64,000 nucleotides of DNA from positions 65,887,203-65,951,202 of the forward strand of contig NC_085139.1 in assembly GCF_024139115.2 (NCBI RefSeq), read 5' to 3'. Both the position numbers and the translations under genes were made by a program. Every line of letters starts with the position of its first letter. Position 1 is the stretch's first letter. Below the pieces are notes generated by a model. It made no database searches. It was not told where the DNA came from and saw nothing but the letters and a program-made list of their open reading frames with translations. Source of the stretch: Armigeres subalbatus (lineage: Eukaryota; Arthropoda; Insecta; Diptera; Culicidae). Shown in pieces: positions 44,650 to 57,041 of this stretch.

Positions 44650-45900
44650 TAAGTTCGTTGGAAAGCAATTTGGATACAAATCCAGAAATTCGTTTGAAAA
44701 TTCCTCAAAATATTCCTCAGAAAATTCGAAAAAGGAATTCTAAGCATTAATTAAGATGTTCCCTAATGAATTCCTTCAGAACTTCTTCTAAGAATTCCCT
44801 TGAAAATTTATCTGGGTTTTTCTTCGTAAATTCGTTCCGAAATTTCTTCAAAAGTTCCTTCAGGAATTTCCTTAGGGATTGCTTCGGAAATTCCTTTACG
44901 GAGTCTTTTGGGAATTTCTTTAGAAATTCATTGGAAAACTTGTTTAAGAGTTTCTTGTAAATTCCTTTAAGAATTCCTTAGAAAATTCCCATGGAAAATC
45001 TTTTAAGAACTATATAGAATACCTACGGACACTGATTTAGGAATACAATCGGAAATCCCTTTTGGAAAAAAAAAAGCTTTGGAATTAGACTTAGGATTTT
45101 TTTCTTAGAAATTCCTTGCAGGAATTTGTTTTTGCAATTTCTAATAAAAATTCTTCCAGTAATTCCTCAACAATTTCTTTTGAAACTCCAGGAAGATATT
45201 TTTGGTATTCTCTCGAAATTTCTCTCTGGAATTTATTTAGAACTTTCTCCAGGATTTTTTCCAAATTCCCTTTAGGAATTCCTTCGGACATTCCTCCCTG
45301 CAATTCCTTTAGAAACTTTTCCAGAAATCCCTGTAGATCTCCGCAAATTTCTTTTAAAATTCCTCTAAGAACTCTTTCGGGAATCTCTTCTGAAATTCTT
45401 TTGGAAAATCTTCCGAAATTTTGTTTGTAAATTCATTCATTTTATTTAATATTTGTTTACGTGTTTTATTTTTAAATTAACAATAAGTTTAACACTCAAA
45501 TTCCCTCAGGAGTTTCTTCGAAAATTCCTTTAAAAATTCCTCCATATTATGATTCGTTCCGGAGATATTCCTGCAGAAATTTTGTATAGTTTACAGAAGG
45601 AATTTTCTAAGGACTTCCTGGAGGAAGTTCCAAATGAGTTTCTTGAAAATAACTAAAAAGCCTTTCGGAAGGTTTTCTGATGGAATCCCTGGATAAATAT
45701 AAATCCATAAATTCTGAATCCATATAAATTCCTGTGGCTTTTCTACAGAGATTTTCGAAGAAATTCCTGGAGGAACTTCCGACTCTATTCTTGAAGGAAT
45801 AACCAAAAGAGAACCTGAAGAGATTTTCGACAGAATTTTAAATGAAGGATTTTTCAGTGGATGTTTCAAACAGCTATTGAAATTTTAATATTTTCTCTAA
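44650..45900. repeat. Degenerate AATTCCTT-type tandem repeats, block 1
   Basis: GAATTCCTTCAGAAATTCCTT-like words recur every 11-25 bp with much variation, reversed in the right part (AAGGAATTTTCTAAGGA). Apparent frames rich in Asn-Ser-Phe are artefacts of the repeat. Confidence 0.6.
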
Positions 45901-46662
45901 GAATTTCTTCGAAAATTTGGACAGTAGTGAAACAAACTCCCCAGTAAACCACAGATCGTATATGAAAGTATATATTTGATTGCATATACTACAGTTTTTT
46001 ATCAGACTCGTAAATGATTACTTATAAAAATAGCCCTAATATGATTACTATCGTATGTAATACCTGCATATAGAATATTAACGATTGTGTTAAACAAAAT
46101 CGTTAATTGATATAAACAATATCTAGTTAATAAGATTGAATCGCAAATATCGTATATCCACATACGTGTTTCATAAAAATCGGATGTGTGCGGATGTGCG
46201 TTGTACGTAAATAGTTTTTACTTCTGCGCGTTGACCAAAGCCCACTGTAGCTCAGCAATAAAATAAATTTCATTTCTACTTACTTCAATCTATCCGATGT
46301 AATTTAATTCCATAGGATAAATGTTGTTATTTCCCGTTTTATAAATCCTGCCTATTTGTGCTCCGTATATCTCCGTATATCCGTAACTTCAAACAAATGA
46401 AAATAACTCAGCACTAGTGGTAAACACGGCGAAATGTTGATGTTGACATTTCATCATCGTTAATATGTTAGCAGAATCGTTTGGGATGCTGTGCAATCGT
46501 TTTATGTATAAACATTATCGGAACAATTACAAAAAGTTTCCATATAAGACTCAAGCTACATTTGTACGTACAACAACATAGTGCTTGAATCGTATAAATG
46601 TGATAGACATCGTATACTGGAATATCGTAGTCAACACTAGAGTTTCATCTAGATTATGATTG

Positions 46663-46764
46663 TCAAAATGTTGCTGCTTTTCAACCGTTACTATTTAGCA
46701 CATCGGTAGAGCATCAAAATGTTGCTGCTTTTCAACAGTTACTATTTAGCACATCGGTAGAGCA
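46663..46764 (+). repeat. 51-bp tandem duplication, tRNA-like words
   Basis: Two copies of a 51-bp unit (46663 and 46714) differing by one base. Each contains AGCACATCGGTAGAGCA, which looks like a tRNA box A. After the second copy, GGTCAAATGTTCGAGAC resembles box B, so this may be the head of a small tRNA-derived SINE. Confidence 0.5.
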
Positions 46765-47059
46765 TTCGTTGGTTCCAAAGGTCAAATGTTCGAGACATAT
46801 TTGCTAACAATATGTTTTTTTGTGTTTGCTAGATTGTAATAATGCTTACGAAAACTCAAGAAATTCGTTGTTTAGTACGCATATGGTCTCCACTTTAGTA
46901 GGTATATAGCGATTCAGTGCATTATATTCAAGTTTACTTGCTTGTATAAGACAACTTGTATCAAAAGCTATACGTATCAAAATGTTACCTGGGTCAGTTG
47001 TGACTCTAAAATCAAGACTACATGCCAAAAAAAAACTCCCAAACTATCGAGATGGTGGA

Positions 47060-47460
47060 TATTCGGATATTCTCAAGAATTTCTTGGGAATTTATCGCAG
47101 GAGTTCCATCCAAAATTTCTACAGATTTTCTCGAAAATATCTTAAATAATTCCCTAGAAAATATATTCAGGAATAATTTCGGTAAGACATCAAGAAACTC
47201 ATTCTAATATACCTTCAAAAATTCTGTCAGGAATTCCATCGAGAATTTCTTCAGGATTTTCTTCAGGATTTCCTTCAAAAAACGTTTACAAATGGAACTA
47301 GCTTTTTCTTTGAAATTTCCCTTAGGAATTGTTTCTGAACTTCTGAGGACCTTAGGAAATATCTTAAGGAATTATTATAAAAAAATTTCTAAGATTGGTC
47401 TTGACAATTCCATCAGGAATTCTTTCAAAAATTCTTTTTGGAATTGGATATAAAAATTTC
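47060..47460. repeat. Degenerate AATTCCTT-type tandem repeats, block 2
   Basis: Same word type as 44650-45900 (GAATTTCTTCAGGATTT and relatives), inside the 6.4-kb element. Confidence 0.55.
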
Positions 47461-47779
47461 TACCCATGTAGATGGGTACACTCCCACAGTTGTAATGGAT
47501 TTGACGCGCCCTTCCTCAAAGAAGCTACCCCTCGAAAAGCTCAAAAAGGATAGCGAATCTATTTATAAGTCTGTTGGATTAGACGATCCCCACCAGTGCG
47601 TAAATAAAGCCAAAATAGCAACCTCTATCATGACGCGAACTCGCACCGGTCGTTGGTAAACAGGTTTGGGAAATGTAAACGCAACCTTCGGTGAATAGCG
47701 AGTTGGCAAATTTGGCGACCCGCTCCAACCGTTGCCAAACCATCACACGGAAATATAGAGTAACGCATAAATAAAAAAT

Positions 47780-48605
47780 GTGCCGCCTTCTGAAAAATTG
47801 TTCGGTTATTCATCATCAAAATCATTGTGATGGAGGTCAGTTTAGTTTGGATTTCAACTGATTGGCGGCGCTAGTGCATATGAAATAACCTGATAGGTTA
47901 GATATCTCGAAATCTGGAATTTTTAGAATATTGGCGTCTTCTACAAAGTTGTTCGGGTGGTCAAAACCATCATGACGAAAACAAGTTTAATTTGAAATAC
48001 AACCGCTTGGCGGCGCTGGTGAATTGGAAATATTGTCTATGCGGGTCATCGCTGGAACGTCGCTGGACCGTCGCGTCGCTCAACCAGCGAGCGCTTTCCA
48101 GTTTGGTGCTGTAGCGACGCATTGAATTTGCCTGCGTCGCTGGAGCACTTACTGGAAAGGGTCGCCAGCGACCAGCGACGTTTCAGTCGAGCGACGTAGT
48201 TGAGACAAGTTCATACATGTTCTTGATTTTATCTGCATCGACAATAACCTAAAAGGTTAGATATTTCGATAGTTGAAATCTTAAGAATATTGCCGTCTTC
48301 TACAAAGTTGTTCGGATGATTAAAACCATCATGACGATAGCATGTTTAGTTAATGATACAACCGCTTGGCGGCGCTAGTGTATTGGAAATAACTTGATAG
48401 GTCAGGTATCTCAAAATATGTAATTTTTAGAATATTGCCGCCTTCTACAAAGTTGTTCGGGTGGTCAAAACCATTATGACCAACGCAGGTTTAGATTAAG
48501 ACATAACCGCTTGGTGGCGCTAGTGTATAAGAAATAAACTGATAGGTTAAATATCTCAAAATCTGGAATTTTCAGAATATTGCCGTATTCTACAAAGTTA
48601 CTTGC
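47780..48605 (+). repeat. 145-bp tandem repeat, about four units
   Basis: Units are marked by GGCGGCGCTAGTG at 47864, 48009, 48369 and 48513 and by TTCTACAAAGTTGTTCGGG between them. Discounting the insertion at 48033-48244, the spacing is 144-146 bp. Units are roughly 80-85% alike. A diverged inverted piece lies at 48800-49050. Confidence 0.75.
48033..48244. repeat. MITE with TA duplication in the tandem repeat
   Basis: Ends TTGTCTATGC and GCATCGACAA, TA on both sides. The uninterrupted sister units read GGAAATAACCT across the site. GTCGCTGG words form inner inverted repeats. Confidence 0.7.
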
Positions 48606-48730
48606 CATAAGACGAGTTCGTTCAATTCCATTCAATTCCACCACTTGGTTGTACCTTTGACAGATACTTATTTCGACTTCTACAGTAAGGCCATCTTCAG
48701 TGTCTCGTACTTGACTCTATTCGACTCAAC
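48604..48730 (+). repeat. Dispersed repeat, copy 2
   Basis: Partner of 31310-31427: TTCAATTCCACCA, ATACTTATTTCGAC, ATCTTCAGTGTCTCGTACTT in the same order. Confidence 0.5.
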
Positions 48731-48799
48731 TGGAGCACCAACGAGTATTGCGGTTTCAAACTAAACTTCTGGTTTTGACTACCCTTTTAAATCTTACAT

Positions 48800-49050
48800 A
48801 ATAACCAACCTAACAGATAATTCGGATAACTTTGTAAAAGATGGCCACTTTCTAACTCTAACAGATTTAGAAATATTTAACCTAATAGGTTATTTCTCAT
48901 ACACTAGCGCAGATATGCGTATGAATTCCAAACTAAACTAGTCTCCATCATAAATGTTATGGCTACCCGAACAACTTTGTAGAAGACAAAGTCTTATAGA
49001 TCTCGAGATATCCACCTCACTAAATTATTGCATATAAGCTAGCGTCACCT
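48800..49050 (-). repeat. Inverted, diverged piece of the 145-bp repeat
   Basis: CAACTTTGTAGAAGAC, ATCTCGAGATATC and CCTAATAGGTTATTTC are inverse matches to words of the tandem unit at 47780-48605. Confidence 0.55.
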
Positions 49051-49549
49051 AGCAGATGTGTGTCTAGCTAATCTGATAATCACAAAATGCATTACGCACA
49101 TATTTATATTACAAAAGTTGGAGCGCGTTCTGAAAGATTTGAAAATAAATAATAATATTTTTTTCGTGATTTTATTTATTTCCGTGTTTGCCTCAATAGC
49201 AACCGGATATTCACCACCGGTGCGAAGCATGATTGCACTTCAACAACCTTGATAGAAACAACCGGTGCGAGAACAAGTGAATAAATAAAATATGAACGCA
49301 TTTCGTTCCTATACTAGACACTCATTTGGATACACATCGGTGGGGATCGTCTTACACTGTTGAAAGGAGATCCCGCGGACTTCGCGTAAGTGTCTCTGCT
49401 TACCGGTCTGCTGCCTCCATTTTTTGGCCGTCATGCAGCAGTGCATTGAAAGCAGAATGGTCTTTAAATTCGACTGTAATATTGGGTGGAGCCGTATGCA
49501 GAGCAAGACTCAAGCCAGAATGATGGATAACTGTACATACACACATACT

Positions 49550-50085
49550 TTTGAAAAATTCCTTCGGAAATTATTTTAACAATTCCTCTGAAACTTTTCC
49601 AGGTATTCCATAAGACATTCCATTCCCTCGGAAATTTATCTAGTAATTCTTTCGGAATTTTCTCCGCCATTTCCTTCCAAAATTCTAGGACGAATTTTCA
49701 GATATAATTTCCAAATGAATAACCGACATTCTTAAATTCCTTCAAGAATTTTTTGGACATTCCTCCAAGAATTCCTTCGGAATTTTCTCCGCCATTTGCT
49801 TCCGAAATTCTAGGACGAAATTTCGGATATCTCCGTACGAATTTCTTTACGAATTTCTTAAAGAAATTGCCGACTTTCTAAACTATTCTTAAGAATTTTG
49901 TGGGACAAGAATTCCTTCAGAATTTTCTCCAGACAATCATCCACAGGGATGAATCCAAAAATTCCTCAAAACTCTAAGAACTTTCTTCATTTATTCCTTC
50001 AGAACTTCCTCCAGGATGTCCTTTGGACATTATTTCAGGAAAACCAAGAAATTTCTTTGGGATTTTTTTTTTTAAATAAATTAAA
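49550..50085. repeat. Degenerate AATTCCTT-type tandem repeats, block 3
   Basis: Same class of words as the blocks at 44650 and 47060, with an internal near-duplicate phrase (TTCGGAATTTTCTCCGCCAT at about 49650 and 49778). Confidence 0.6.
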
Positions 50086-50185
50086 CCCGTCTCTTAGAAC
50101 AATTCTGGCAATTTCAGTACAAGGAGGAGTGAATGAAAATGTTCAATTTGATGGGTCACGTGTCCCATCGTGCTCCAGCTCCAGA

Positions 50186-50255
50186 AGCTAAGTTACCATT
50201 TTTGCATTCGCATATCACGAAGCTATCACAATGATACTCCATGCTCAGGGAAATT
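50186..50255 (-). repeat. Feilai-like SINE fragment
   Basis: GCTAAGTTACCATTTTTGCA, TTCGCATATCA, ATGATACT and CAGGGAA match the reverse complement of the middle of 56441-56733. About 70 bp only. Confidence 0.55.
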
Positions 50256-50738
50256 TAAAAAAAATCCTACCAGGCTGGGAATCCAAATTCAACTTTCATA
50301 GTGTACTAGCAAATATAAGCACTAGACCAATTAAGATATGTAACATTCAAATCTTTAAAAAGATGATGAACCACCCAATGCGACCAGAATGAGGTTATTC
50401 CACATGAAGTTACATATGAGATTAGAAGTTCATCGCTACGCTCATGATTTGTAGGTCTGTTGTCAAGAAGTTCTTGGATGACCTAGCATTTAACACGCCA
50501 ATGCCGGTAAAAGTGACAGAGATAAAAACAAATCTGCTAAAGGTATAACAGCTTGGTCCGGTAGATGCAAACGCACTACATACTGTGATTTTTGTGTTGG
50601 CCAATCATCGGCGTGAAATACGAAATTCGGCGGCGTGGAGCCAATCGGCGTATGGCGCGCCGCCGACACCTTGACCGGCGTCGGCGTACGTCAATAAGTG
50701 TCGGCGGCGGCGGCGTGGCGCGGCGGCGCACAGGTCTA

Positions 50739-52270
50739 CTTCCGAGAGGCTCGGAAGCCTCCTTCCGAGAGGCTCGGAAGCCTCCTTCCGAGAGGCTCGG
50801 AAGCCTCCTTCCGAGAGGCTCGGAAGCCTCCTTCCGAGAGGCTCGGAAGCCTCCTTCCGAGAGGCTCGGAAGCCTCCTTCCGAGAGGCTCGGAAGCCTCC
50901 TTCCGAGAGGCTCGGAAGCCTCCTTCCGAGAGGCTCGGAAGCCTCCTTTCAAGAGGCTCGGAAGCCTCCTTTCAAGAGGCTCGGAAGCCTCCTTTCAAGA
51001 GGCTCGGAAGCCTCCTTTCAAGAGGCTCGGCAGCCTCCTTCCAAGAGGCTCAGGCCTCCTTCCAAGAAGCCTCGAAAGTCTCCTTCCAAGAGGCTCAGGC
51101 CTCCTTCCAAGAGGCTCAGGCCTCCTTCCAAGAGGCTCAGGAAGCCTCCTTCCAAGAGGCTCAGAAGCCTTCTTACAAGAGGCTCAGAAGCCTTCTTACA
51201 AGAGGCCTCAAGCCTCTATTCAAGAAGCTCGGAAGCCTTCTTCCAAGAGGCTCACACGCCTTTTTTCAAGAGGCTCAGAAGCCTCTTTTCAATAGGCTCA
51301 GCAGCCCCCTTTCAATAGGCTCAGGAAGCCTCTTTCAAGAGGCTCAGGCCTCCTTTCAAGAGGCTCAGAAGCCTCCTTTCAAGAGGCTCAAGCCTCCTTC
51401 AAGAGGCTCAGAAGCCCCCTTTCAAGAGGCTTGGAAGCCTCCTTTCAAGAGGCCTTGGAAGCCTCCTTTCAAGAGGCTCAGGCCTCCTTTCAAGAGGCTC
51501 AGAGCCTCCTTTCAAGAGGCTCAGGCCTCCTTTCAAGAGGCTCAGAAGCCTCCTTTCAAGAGGCTCAAGCCTCCTTTCAAGAGGCTCAGAAGCCTCCTTT
51601 CAAGAGGCTCAGGCCTCCCTTTCAATAGGCTCAGGCCTCCTTTCAAGAGGCTCAGAAGCCTCCTTCAAGAGGCTCAGCCTCCCTTTCAAGAGGCCTCAGA
51701 AGCCTCCTTTCAAGAGGCTCAGAAGCCTCCTTTCAAGAGAGGCTCAAGCCTCCTTTCAAGAGGCTCAGGCCTCCTTTCAAGAGGCTCAGAAGCCTCCTTT
51801 CAAGAGGCTCAGAGCCTCCTTTCAAGAGGCTCAGAAGCCTTCTTTCAAGAGGCTCAAGCCTCCCTTCAAGAGGCTCAGAAGCCTCCTTCAAGAGGCCTCA
51901 GAGCCTCCTTTCAAGAGGCTCAGAAGCTTTTTTTCAAGAGGCTAAGAAGCCTCCTTTCAAGAGGCTCAGAAGCCTCCTTTCAAGAGGCTCAACAGCCTCC
52001 TTTCAAGAGGCTCAGAAGCCTCCTTTCAAGAGCCTCAGAAGCCTCCTTGCAAGAGGCTCAAAAGCCTCCTTTCAAGAGGCTCAGAAGCCTCCTTTCAAGA
52101 GGCTCGGAAGCCTCCTTTCAAGAGGCTCGGAAGCCTCCTTTCAAGAGGCTCGGAAGCCTCCTTTCAAGAGGCTCGGAAGCCTCCTTTTAAGAGGCTCGGA
52201 AGCCTCCTTTCAAGAGGCTCGGAAGCCTCCTTTTAAGAGGCTCGGGAGCCTCCTTTTAAGAGGCTCGGAA
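50739..52270. repeat. 23-bp minisatellite, right part
   Basis: Continuation of the array at 43867-44340. Units nearest the insertion are identical to those on the left side; further right they drift to CTTTCAAGAGGCTC-type units of 20-24 bp, then become regular again near 52.1 kb. The long frames across it are repeat artefacts. Confidence 0.92.
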
Positions 52271-52306
52271 GATTTCGAGAATTCGAGGATATCAGCTCAA
52301 AAACAT

Positions 52307-55300
52307 GTGGAAGCCGCTGCTAAATACTCCAACCGTCATGGTTTTTCCTGTTGGCGGAATCTTCTTGTTGTCGACACCTACCTCAGCTCCGGAACCAATG
52401 GGCTGAATTCGGTACCCACAATGCACGAGATCTTTGCACCAGGACGCATCGACAAAAGCATTTTGGGAGTCCCCTGTTCCTCTTACTCAGTCGCGCCTAC
52501 TGCAGCCAGTGTTCCCCATAGTCGTCCTGGCCCTGAGTTTAGAGGCGGATTAGGGGACTCCCAACTTGTTATTCAATTCAAGTGCATCTCTTATCGACAA
52601 AATTAACGCCTGATGCCGATTCAAATTTCAGCATCACCGATCAACTCTCAACCTCTGCTGGTTTGTCGCCTAAAATTATTCCAAGATTCCGATTCGTGCC
52701 TAGCCAAACTTCTGTTATCTCTGCTAACATCTATTCGGAATTGAGTCCGAGTTTTATCAAACGAACAGGATCGCGGCATTTGCAAGAATCAATTACCTTT
52801 TCACCACCGCAACGTCAGGTATTCATCTAGTTCTCATCCGGGACGCATTTTTGACACCAGCTGTGAGGAAGTATCTATTCTACTCAACACAGTTGAGCCA
52901 TTCCATCCAGCGACCCACAGCCCGGCCCTGCGTGTAAGTTGGGAGTCGAGGTCTTCCGGACAACCACAGAATGCTATGCAGAAAACCGCGAGAAGATTAG
53001 AGTTTGCCCGGCTAAGTTATTAGCATTTCTCTGAAGTGGGGTTTGAGCAAATTTCGTTTCTTTTACCTTTGAAAAGAAATAAATTCACCCCTACAACACT
53101 CCAGTAAAATGCTAATATCTTTGCCTATTAAACTCTAAACTTCTCGCAGTTTTCAACATAACATTCTGTATTTAATTCTACAAGAACTGAATGAGTATCA
53201 TGGTTCTTGATCGTAAATTGTACCGTCCAACTGCAAATCACTGTTTTTGGATATTTCTGCATACATTTTTCCATATAAACTTCCAACGAGTTTAGCACCG
53301 CCCAAACGTTGACCAATTTGGCTGAAATTTTGTCCAGAGCATCAGGGCATCAAATAGAACCGAATAAGAGGGCGGCCCATCAAAAAATTTGAAAAAGTGT
53401 TTTTTGAGCCACCCTAATGATCAGCCATCATCTCTGTCTCCGGCTGAAAGTTTCCCGATTTTCAGCTAATCCACCCGAATGCCGTGCCTACAAGCATCAC
53501 ACAGTACTTCTGGACCTTATCATCAAGCCACTGAAGCTCAGTCGTCAAATTGTTCACCGTGACACACAATCGATTTTAGCTGTAAGGAAGCCCCTATTCC
53601 TCTCAACGCACTCGAGTTTCTACTGCCAGCGACCAGCAGTCGTCCCGGTCCACACCAGTTCAACTTCATGTTACCGAATGTTTCCAGTGATAGGCGTGCG
53701 GTTCCAGAATCTTTGAATGTCTTGATATACTACGACGTCTTTGCCTTCACCGAAACCTGGCTCAACAATACTACCGTAAATCAACTCTTCGACGAATCAT
53801 ACAGCATTCATCGGCAAGATAGGTTATCTTCTAACAGTAACAAAAACACTGGAGGGGTGTTCTGTTAGCTGTTCGCTCCTGCTTCAAATCTCGCTCAGTG
53901 AGTCCTGACAACTCGTCGGTTGAGCAATTATGGGTCACAGTAACTACTGCTGATGCCACTCTCGTCATCTGCGTTCTTTACATCCCTCCCGATCGAATCA
54001 ATGATATGGAGTTGATCGGCAGTCACCGCGCTTCGCTTAACTGGGTGATCTCGCAATTAGGACCAAGGGACAAAAACAAAATGATTATCCTCTGTGATTT
54101 CAACAATTTCACAATCAATTGACAGCGCCATAAGTCGGGATTTCTCTTCCCGATGCTTCGAGATCCCTGATCCACCAAACGTCTCGTTTGTTGCTTGACG
54201 CGTATAGCACAGCTGGATGAATGACGTGGAAAATGAAAACAACCGAATACTCATCCTCCCGTTCAGATGCAACTCAAGATAAAAACGCTACATAACTTCC
54301 ACGAGCCGTCTGAAAGCATTTCATATGACTTTTACAAGGCCAATTTTAACGGGATGAATACATTTCTTGCTCAAGTTGACTGGGATGCGGCTCTTCGAGA
54401 TTCTGACGTCAAACCAGCTGCTTCGACCATGTCAAACATACTACTTTACGCCATCGACCAGTTTGTTTCCGTGAGATCCATACAAGAACCGGTCCAACCA
54501 GCCTGGTCTAATGCTCATCTCAAAAGACTGAAAAGAGTCAAACAAGCGGCCCTCAGACAAAACTGCTAGTATCGTACGGACTCTACAAAACCTAGTTATA
54601 TCAAGACAACTCCGAATATCAGCAATTCAACGATCATCTCTAAGACGACTTTTTAAATCAGTTGCAAAGTCGTCTCAGGAATAATCCCAAAAGTTTTTGG
54701 CGGTACGTCAACGAACAACGGAAGGAATCTGGATTGCCCTCAACTGACGGTTTATCTGAAGCCCAAACTACCAACGACATTGCTAATTTGTTCCGTACTC
54801 AATTCAGTAGTGTATGTACTAATGAGTATCTCGACCCGCAAGATGTAGTTATTGCCACCAAAAATGTTCCCAGGCTTCCTGCCTCAAGGCGATTCAATAA
54901 TAGCTGCCAGTAAGAAGTTGAAATCCTCCACGGGATGCGGCCCAGACGGTATCCCATCGCTTGTTTTTAAACGTTGCCCAAAGTGGCTTTTCAGACCTCT
55001 TACTGCAGTATTCAACCTCTCGTTGACTTCCGGGGTGTTTCCGGTTTGTTGGAAGCAGTCATGTGTATTTCCAGTTTTCAGAAAAGGGCCGCAAGTGGAC
55101 CGTATCAAACTACCGGGGAATAGCTGCTCTGTGCGCCGTTTCCATGCTATTTGAGTTGATTGTAACGATCAGCACGGGTTTATCTCCAAACGTTCAACGA
55201 CCACTCACCTAGCGTGCTTCACTTCCTTTGTAATAAGACAAATAGAGACATTTCTTTCTGCTACATTCAATAAAATGAATCACCAGATTGCCATAGCAAA

Positions 55301-56156
55301 ACAGTTTGAATCCTTTGCAGAATGGTGCCGCATTAACCGAATGACGCTCAATGTAGCTAAATGCTCTGTTATTGTCGGCGTAGCACCAAGTTAGAATTCG
55401 GAAGTCGGGACTTCCGAACCGAACTTTCTTCTGAAGAAGTTTTATTTGTCAAACTACTTGATGCGTTGTTTAGCGCATCTTTAGACGAATCCAGCGCACT
55501 ACTTCCGAAGTTGGGAAAGTTGCCTGTATCTGGAGAAGAATCCAACTTCGGTATAAAAAGCGGTATAAATTTATTCCGGATAGACAATATATCTTTTGGG
55601 CGCAAACACTCTCTTCTTCAGCATGAATAGGCTTTGGCAGATGAACAACTTCAACAAGGATCGACAGTCAAAGACGTAGGTGTTTTGGTCGATACAAAAA
55701 TGACATTCAAGGACCACGTAGCATATAGGCACAAAATATAGGCATATTCACAGCTGGGCTTTTTTTCCGATTTGCTGAGAAATTCCGGGATGTGTACTGC
55801 CTAAAATTATTATTTTGCGCCAGTGTTCGACCAATATTGGAATATTCCTCGGTCGTCTGGTCCCTGTATTATCAGAACGAAATTCAGCGCATTGAAAATC
55901 TGTCAACTTTGCTGTACGATATTTGATGGATAGATCCAGTCAACCTTCCCAGCTATAGTAACCGTTGCATGCTTATCAATCTCGATTCACTTGAGGCAAG
56001 ACGTAATGTAGCCAAAATTTGCGTCATCGGTGACTTTTTACAAGCAGACATCGACTTTCCAACACTGCTTAGCATGCTGGACATCAACACATGCCGCCGT
56101 AACCTACGAACGCACTCGTTCTTCAATCTTTCTGCATCCAGAACTAACTATGCTTT
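52307..56156 (+). pseudogene. Non-LTR retrotransposon relic (CR1/Jockey-like group)
   Basis: A possible 5' part (52.3-53.4 kb) is followed by endonuclease motifs VFAFTETWLNN (53740) and, one frame on, LWVTVTTADATLVICVLYIP and KMIILCDFNN. A linker has SFWRYVNEQRKESGLPSTDG. RT begins STGCGPDGIPSLVFKRC (about 54925) and WKQSCVFPVFRKG, then loses the catalytic Y/FADD region by deletion. SFAEWCRINRMTLNVAKCSV and the tail (RPILEYSSVVWS, LDSLEARRNVAKICV) follow. Many frameshifts and stops. At 55385-55620 an extra Ser/Leu-rich segment has no place in the family and is probably an insertion. The clade is not certain. Confidence 0.65.
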
Positions 56157-56440
56157 CACGCAGAAAAATAAGTTTGTTGTATTTCCAAAAGAATTCATTA
56201 TTGATTCAACAAAATTTATTGTCACGGCCTACCGGCTATAATTTTTGATTCAAAAAATTTCGATCATCTATTTCAACTAAACAAAATATTGTTTCTAAAC
56301 ATGCCATGAAATATTTAGCTGTCAAATAACAACAATCCGCATTGTTTATTCAAAAATATTACATAGTAGTTCAATAAATAAAAATCGTAACTACGTAACT
56401 GTTGAAACAAATGTTTCAACAATAATATATTTTAGTTTGG

Positions 56441-56733
56441 GGCCCTCCTTAGCCGTGCGGTAAGACGCGCGGCTACAAAGCAAGACCATGCTGAGGGTGG
56501 ATGGGTTCGATTCCCGGTGCCGGTCTAGGCAATTTTCGGATTGGAAATTGTCTCGACTTCCCTGGGCATAAAAGTATCATCATGCTAGCCTCATGATATA
56601 CGAATGCAAAAATGGCAACCTGGTTTAGAAACCTCGCAGTTAATAACTGTGGAAGTGCTTAATGAACACTAAGCTGCGAGGCGGCCCTGTCCCAGTGTGG
56701 GAATGTAATGCCAATAATAATAAGAAGAAGAAG
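56441..56733 (+). mobile_element. Feilai-like tRNA-derived SINE, complete
   Basis: 293 bp flanked by the 14-bp duplication ATATTTTAGTTTGG (56427-56440 and 56734-56747). The tRNA-like head has box A TAGCCGTGCGGTAAGACG and box B GGTTCGATTCCCGG. The body contains ATACGAATGCAAAAATGGCA and the 3' end is an AAT/AAG triplet tail. RNA polymerase III would transcribe it from the internal boxes. It agrees with what I recall of Feilai from Aedes. Confidence 0.85.
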
Positions 56734-57041
56734 ATATTTTAGTTTGGAAAAAAAATTCTTTGGTTTAAATAATATTCTTGCATTGGAGAAAAAAGGTTTT
56801 GTTGATTTCATTATTGCGATACATTCCGTTTTTCAATTTTCAAAGTAATGCAATAAGACCAGCAAACGTCGTGCGAAACGCGAGACGCTTACCTGGATTG
56901 CGTCACTGGCTTGAAAGTGGATCCTCCAAAAGTGCATTTCGCATAGATTTTGGCCCAAAAAAAAAATGGAAAAATATTTGTAAGGCTGTATGAATTGTAA
57001 TAAATTTGTAAAACGAAATTGAAAAATACAACGTCCCGTAT

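Larger units (their letters stand above)
44341..50738. mobile_element. 6.4-kb hAT-type element split into the minisatellite
   Basis: 15-bp perfect inverted ends TAGACCTGTGCGCCG / CGGCGCACAGGTCTA, each followed inward by 100-130 bp of GGCGGC-rich subterminal DNA. The 8-bp duplication CTTCCGAG lies on both sides, and joining the flanks restores the 23-bp repeat. No transposase frame was found inside; the contents are degenerate AATTCCTT arrays, a 145-bp tandem repeat, a MITE and a SINE fragment. It is either a giant non-autonomous element or an autonomous one eroded and colonised. Confidence 0.65.

Noticed and set aside
44766..45430. Asn/Ser/Phe-rich frames
   Set aside because: Product of degenerate AATTCCTT repeats.
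50592..52190. A 532-codon open frame and others over the 23-bp arrays
   Set aside because: The frame is open because a 23-bp unit without stops is read through; all phases and the other strand are also open. It is a minisatellite, not a protein gene.
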